This document shows positions 4,835 through 5,369 of a DNA stretch of 5,369 bases, piece after piece. The DNA comes from Clostridiales bacterium UBA1779 (GTDB lineage: Bacteria > Bacillota > Clostridia > Oscillospirales > CAG-272). The stretch spans positions 1-5,369 of the forward strand of contig DCGL01000117.1 of NCBI GenBank assembly GCA_002314565.1. Direction: 5' to 3'. How positions within the stretch are numbered: the first letter of the stretch is position 1; every line of letters begins with the position of its first letter. The notes under the pieces were generated by a model. That model ran no database searches and was not told where the DNA came from. It saw only the letters and a list, made by a program, of their open reading frames with translations. The position numbers and the translations under genes are program-made.

Positions 4835-5369
4835 TCAGCTTCCCTGATTGATTTCGTATCCGAAATAATCTCTTGCCGATGCTGAAAACGCGCAGAGCGA
4901 GCGGCAGAGATTTATTATGTTCTGATTGTCCGTGGTTGTGACTGCGCGGCGGCAGTATTCGGTGATGCTGTAGGCAAAAGCACTGTCATAGGTTGTGACA
5001 CCGGATGCAGTGCGGCAGATTCTGAAGTAATAGGTATCAGCAAACTGTTTTGCCGATGGACTTGAAAAGACGAAATTTCCGTTTGCATCGGCAGTCAGAA
5101 TTTCATCGGCGTTTTCTTCTGTCATATGCTTGCCGACATTCGATGCCCCGTACTGCCTGAGCAGCTTCTGATACGTGCTGTACGAGAAAACCATCAGCTT
5201 CGTGCCGACAGTGCTGCCGTCAACGCGGAAATTCAGCTGTGCTCCGGCATCAAGATTCAGCGTGACGGACTCAATGTTGACTTTGCAGGTGTCGTTTGTT
5301 ACCGGAGCATCGATTGCTTCGGGCATTTCGGTGTCGGAATACGAGAGATTTCTTGCATTTTCAGGAAGC
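4835..5369 (-). CDS. C-terminal part of a probable secreted protein (5' end outside window)
   Basis: The reading frame stays open to the window edge (LPENARNLSYSDTE precedes the ATG at 5326), so that ATG is internal and the gene continues beyond the window. About 177 residues are visible. The first part is beta-rich (KVNIESVTLNLDAGAQLNFRV written over about 30-50 from the edge). It continues with a strand-like stretch on handling of DANGNFVFSSPSAKQF and YYFRICRTASG. The end reads YSITEYCRRAV, then NLCRSLCAFSASARDYFGYE. That ending resembles a helical tail I recall at the C-terminus of many large extracellular proteins of gut Clostridia (pattern YSV..Y....L..AL..YGAAAQ.YFGY), in proteins with repeats, dockerins or adhesion modules. 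I infer a secreted or surface protein; the signal peptide and main domains would be outside the window. No sorting motif or membrane anchor is seen at the C-terminus. Function cannot be assigned. Confidence 0.7.
   Translation of the reverse strand, partial: LPENARNLSYSDTEMPEAIDAPVTNDTCKVNIESVTLNLDAGAQLNFRVDGSTVGTKLMVFSYSTYQKLLRQYGASNVGKHMTEENADEILTADANGNFVFSSPSAKQFADTYYFRICRTASGVTTYDSAFAYSITEYCRRAVTTTDNQNIINLCRSLCAFSASARDYFGYEINQGS

Overview
The window looks like a piece of a Gram-positive chromosome, most likely from an uncultured gut or rumen type of Clostridia. The evidence is strong AGGAGG-like ribosome binding sites, a textbook sigma-A promoter, balanced base composition, an RDD plus SpoIIM-type gene pair, a FloT-type flotillin, and a secreted-protein tail of a kind I recall from Clostridia. 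There are five protein genes, two of them cut by the window edges. I see no RNA genes of known class, transposase genes, CRISPR array or phage genes.

Layout: (1) Positions 1-1756 (+) hold the end of an RDD-family membrane protein gene with a long acidic tail. It overlaps by four bases (GTGA) a complete gene for a SpoIIM/DUF95-family multi-pass membrane protein, so the two are translationally coupled. (2) Positions 1757-2086 are a rich intergenic region. It starts with a degenerate short repeat. Then come a consensus extended -10 promoter, a perfect 10-bp inverted repeat at the predicted transcription start, and a roughly 100-nt leader that can fold into two mutually exclusive forms, one of them a terminator-like hairpin just before the ribosome binding site. 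(3) Positions 2087-3589 (+) encode flotillin (FloT/YuaG type), ending at a strong intrinsic terminator. (4) Positions 3640-3776 hold a REP-like cluster with a 44-bp near-perfect palindrome between convergent genes. (5) Positions 3777-5369 (-) hold an S58/DmpA-type peptidase. Upstream of it, 26 bp away, is the C-terminal part of a probably secreted protein; the two probably form an operon.

How they fit together: the RDD/SpoIIM pair and flotillin are all membrane proteins, and flotillin organises membrane microdomains, but a functional link is only inferred from proximity. Flotillin has its own promoter and terminator and stands alone, without the NfeD-type partner gene often found beside it. 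The peptidase operon is separate and convergent.

The most interesting item is the flotillin leader. A long helix (1957-1975 with 2021-2036) competes directly with the terminator hairpin (2025-2045), which is the architecture of a riboswitch or other transcription attenuator. I do not recognise its core as a known class. The second item is the 7-mer GGGGACG, which I found only in the non-coding gaps (six occurrences counting both strands). It suggests a dispersed REP-like element family that may also have supplied the leader hairpin.
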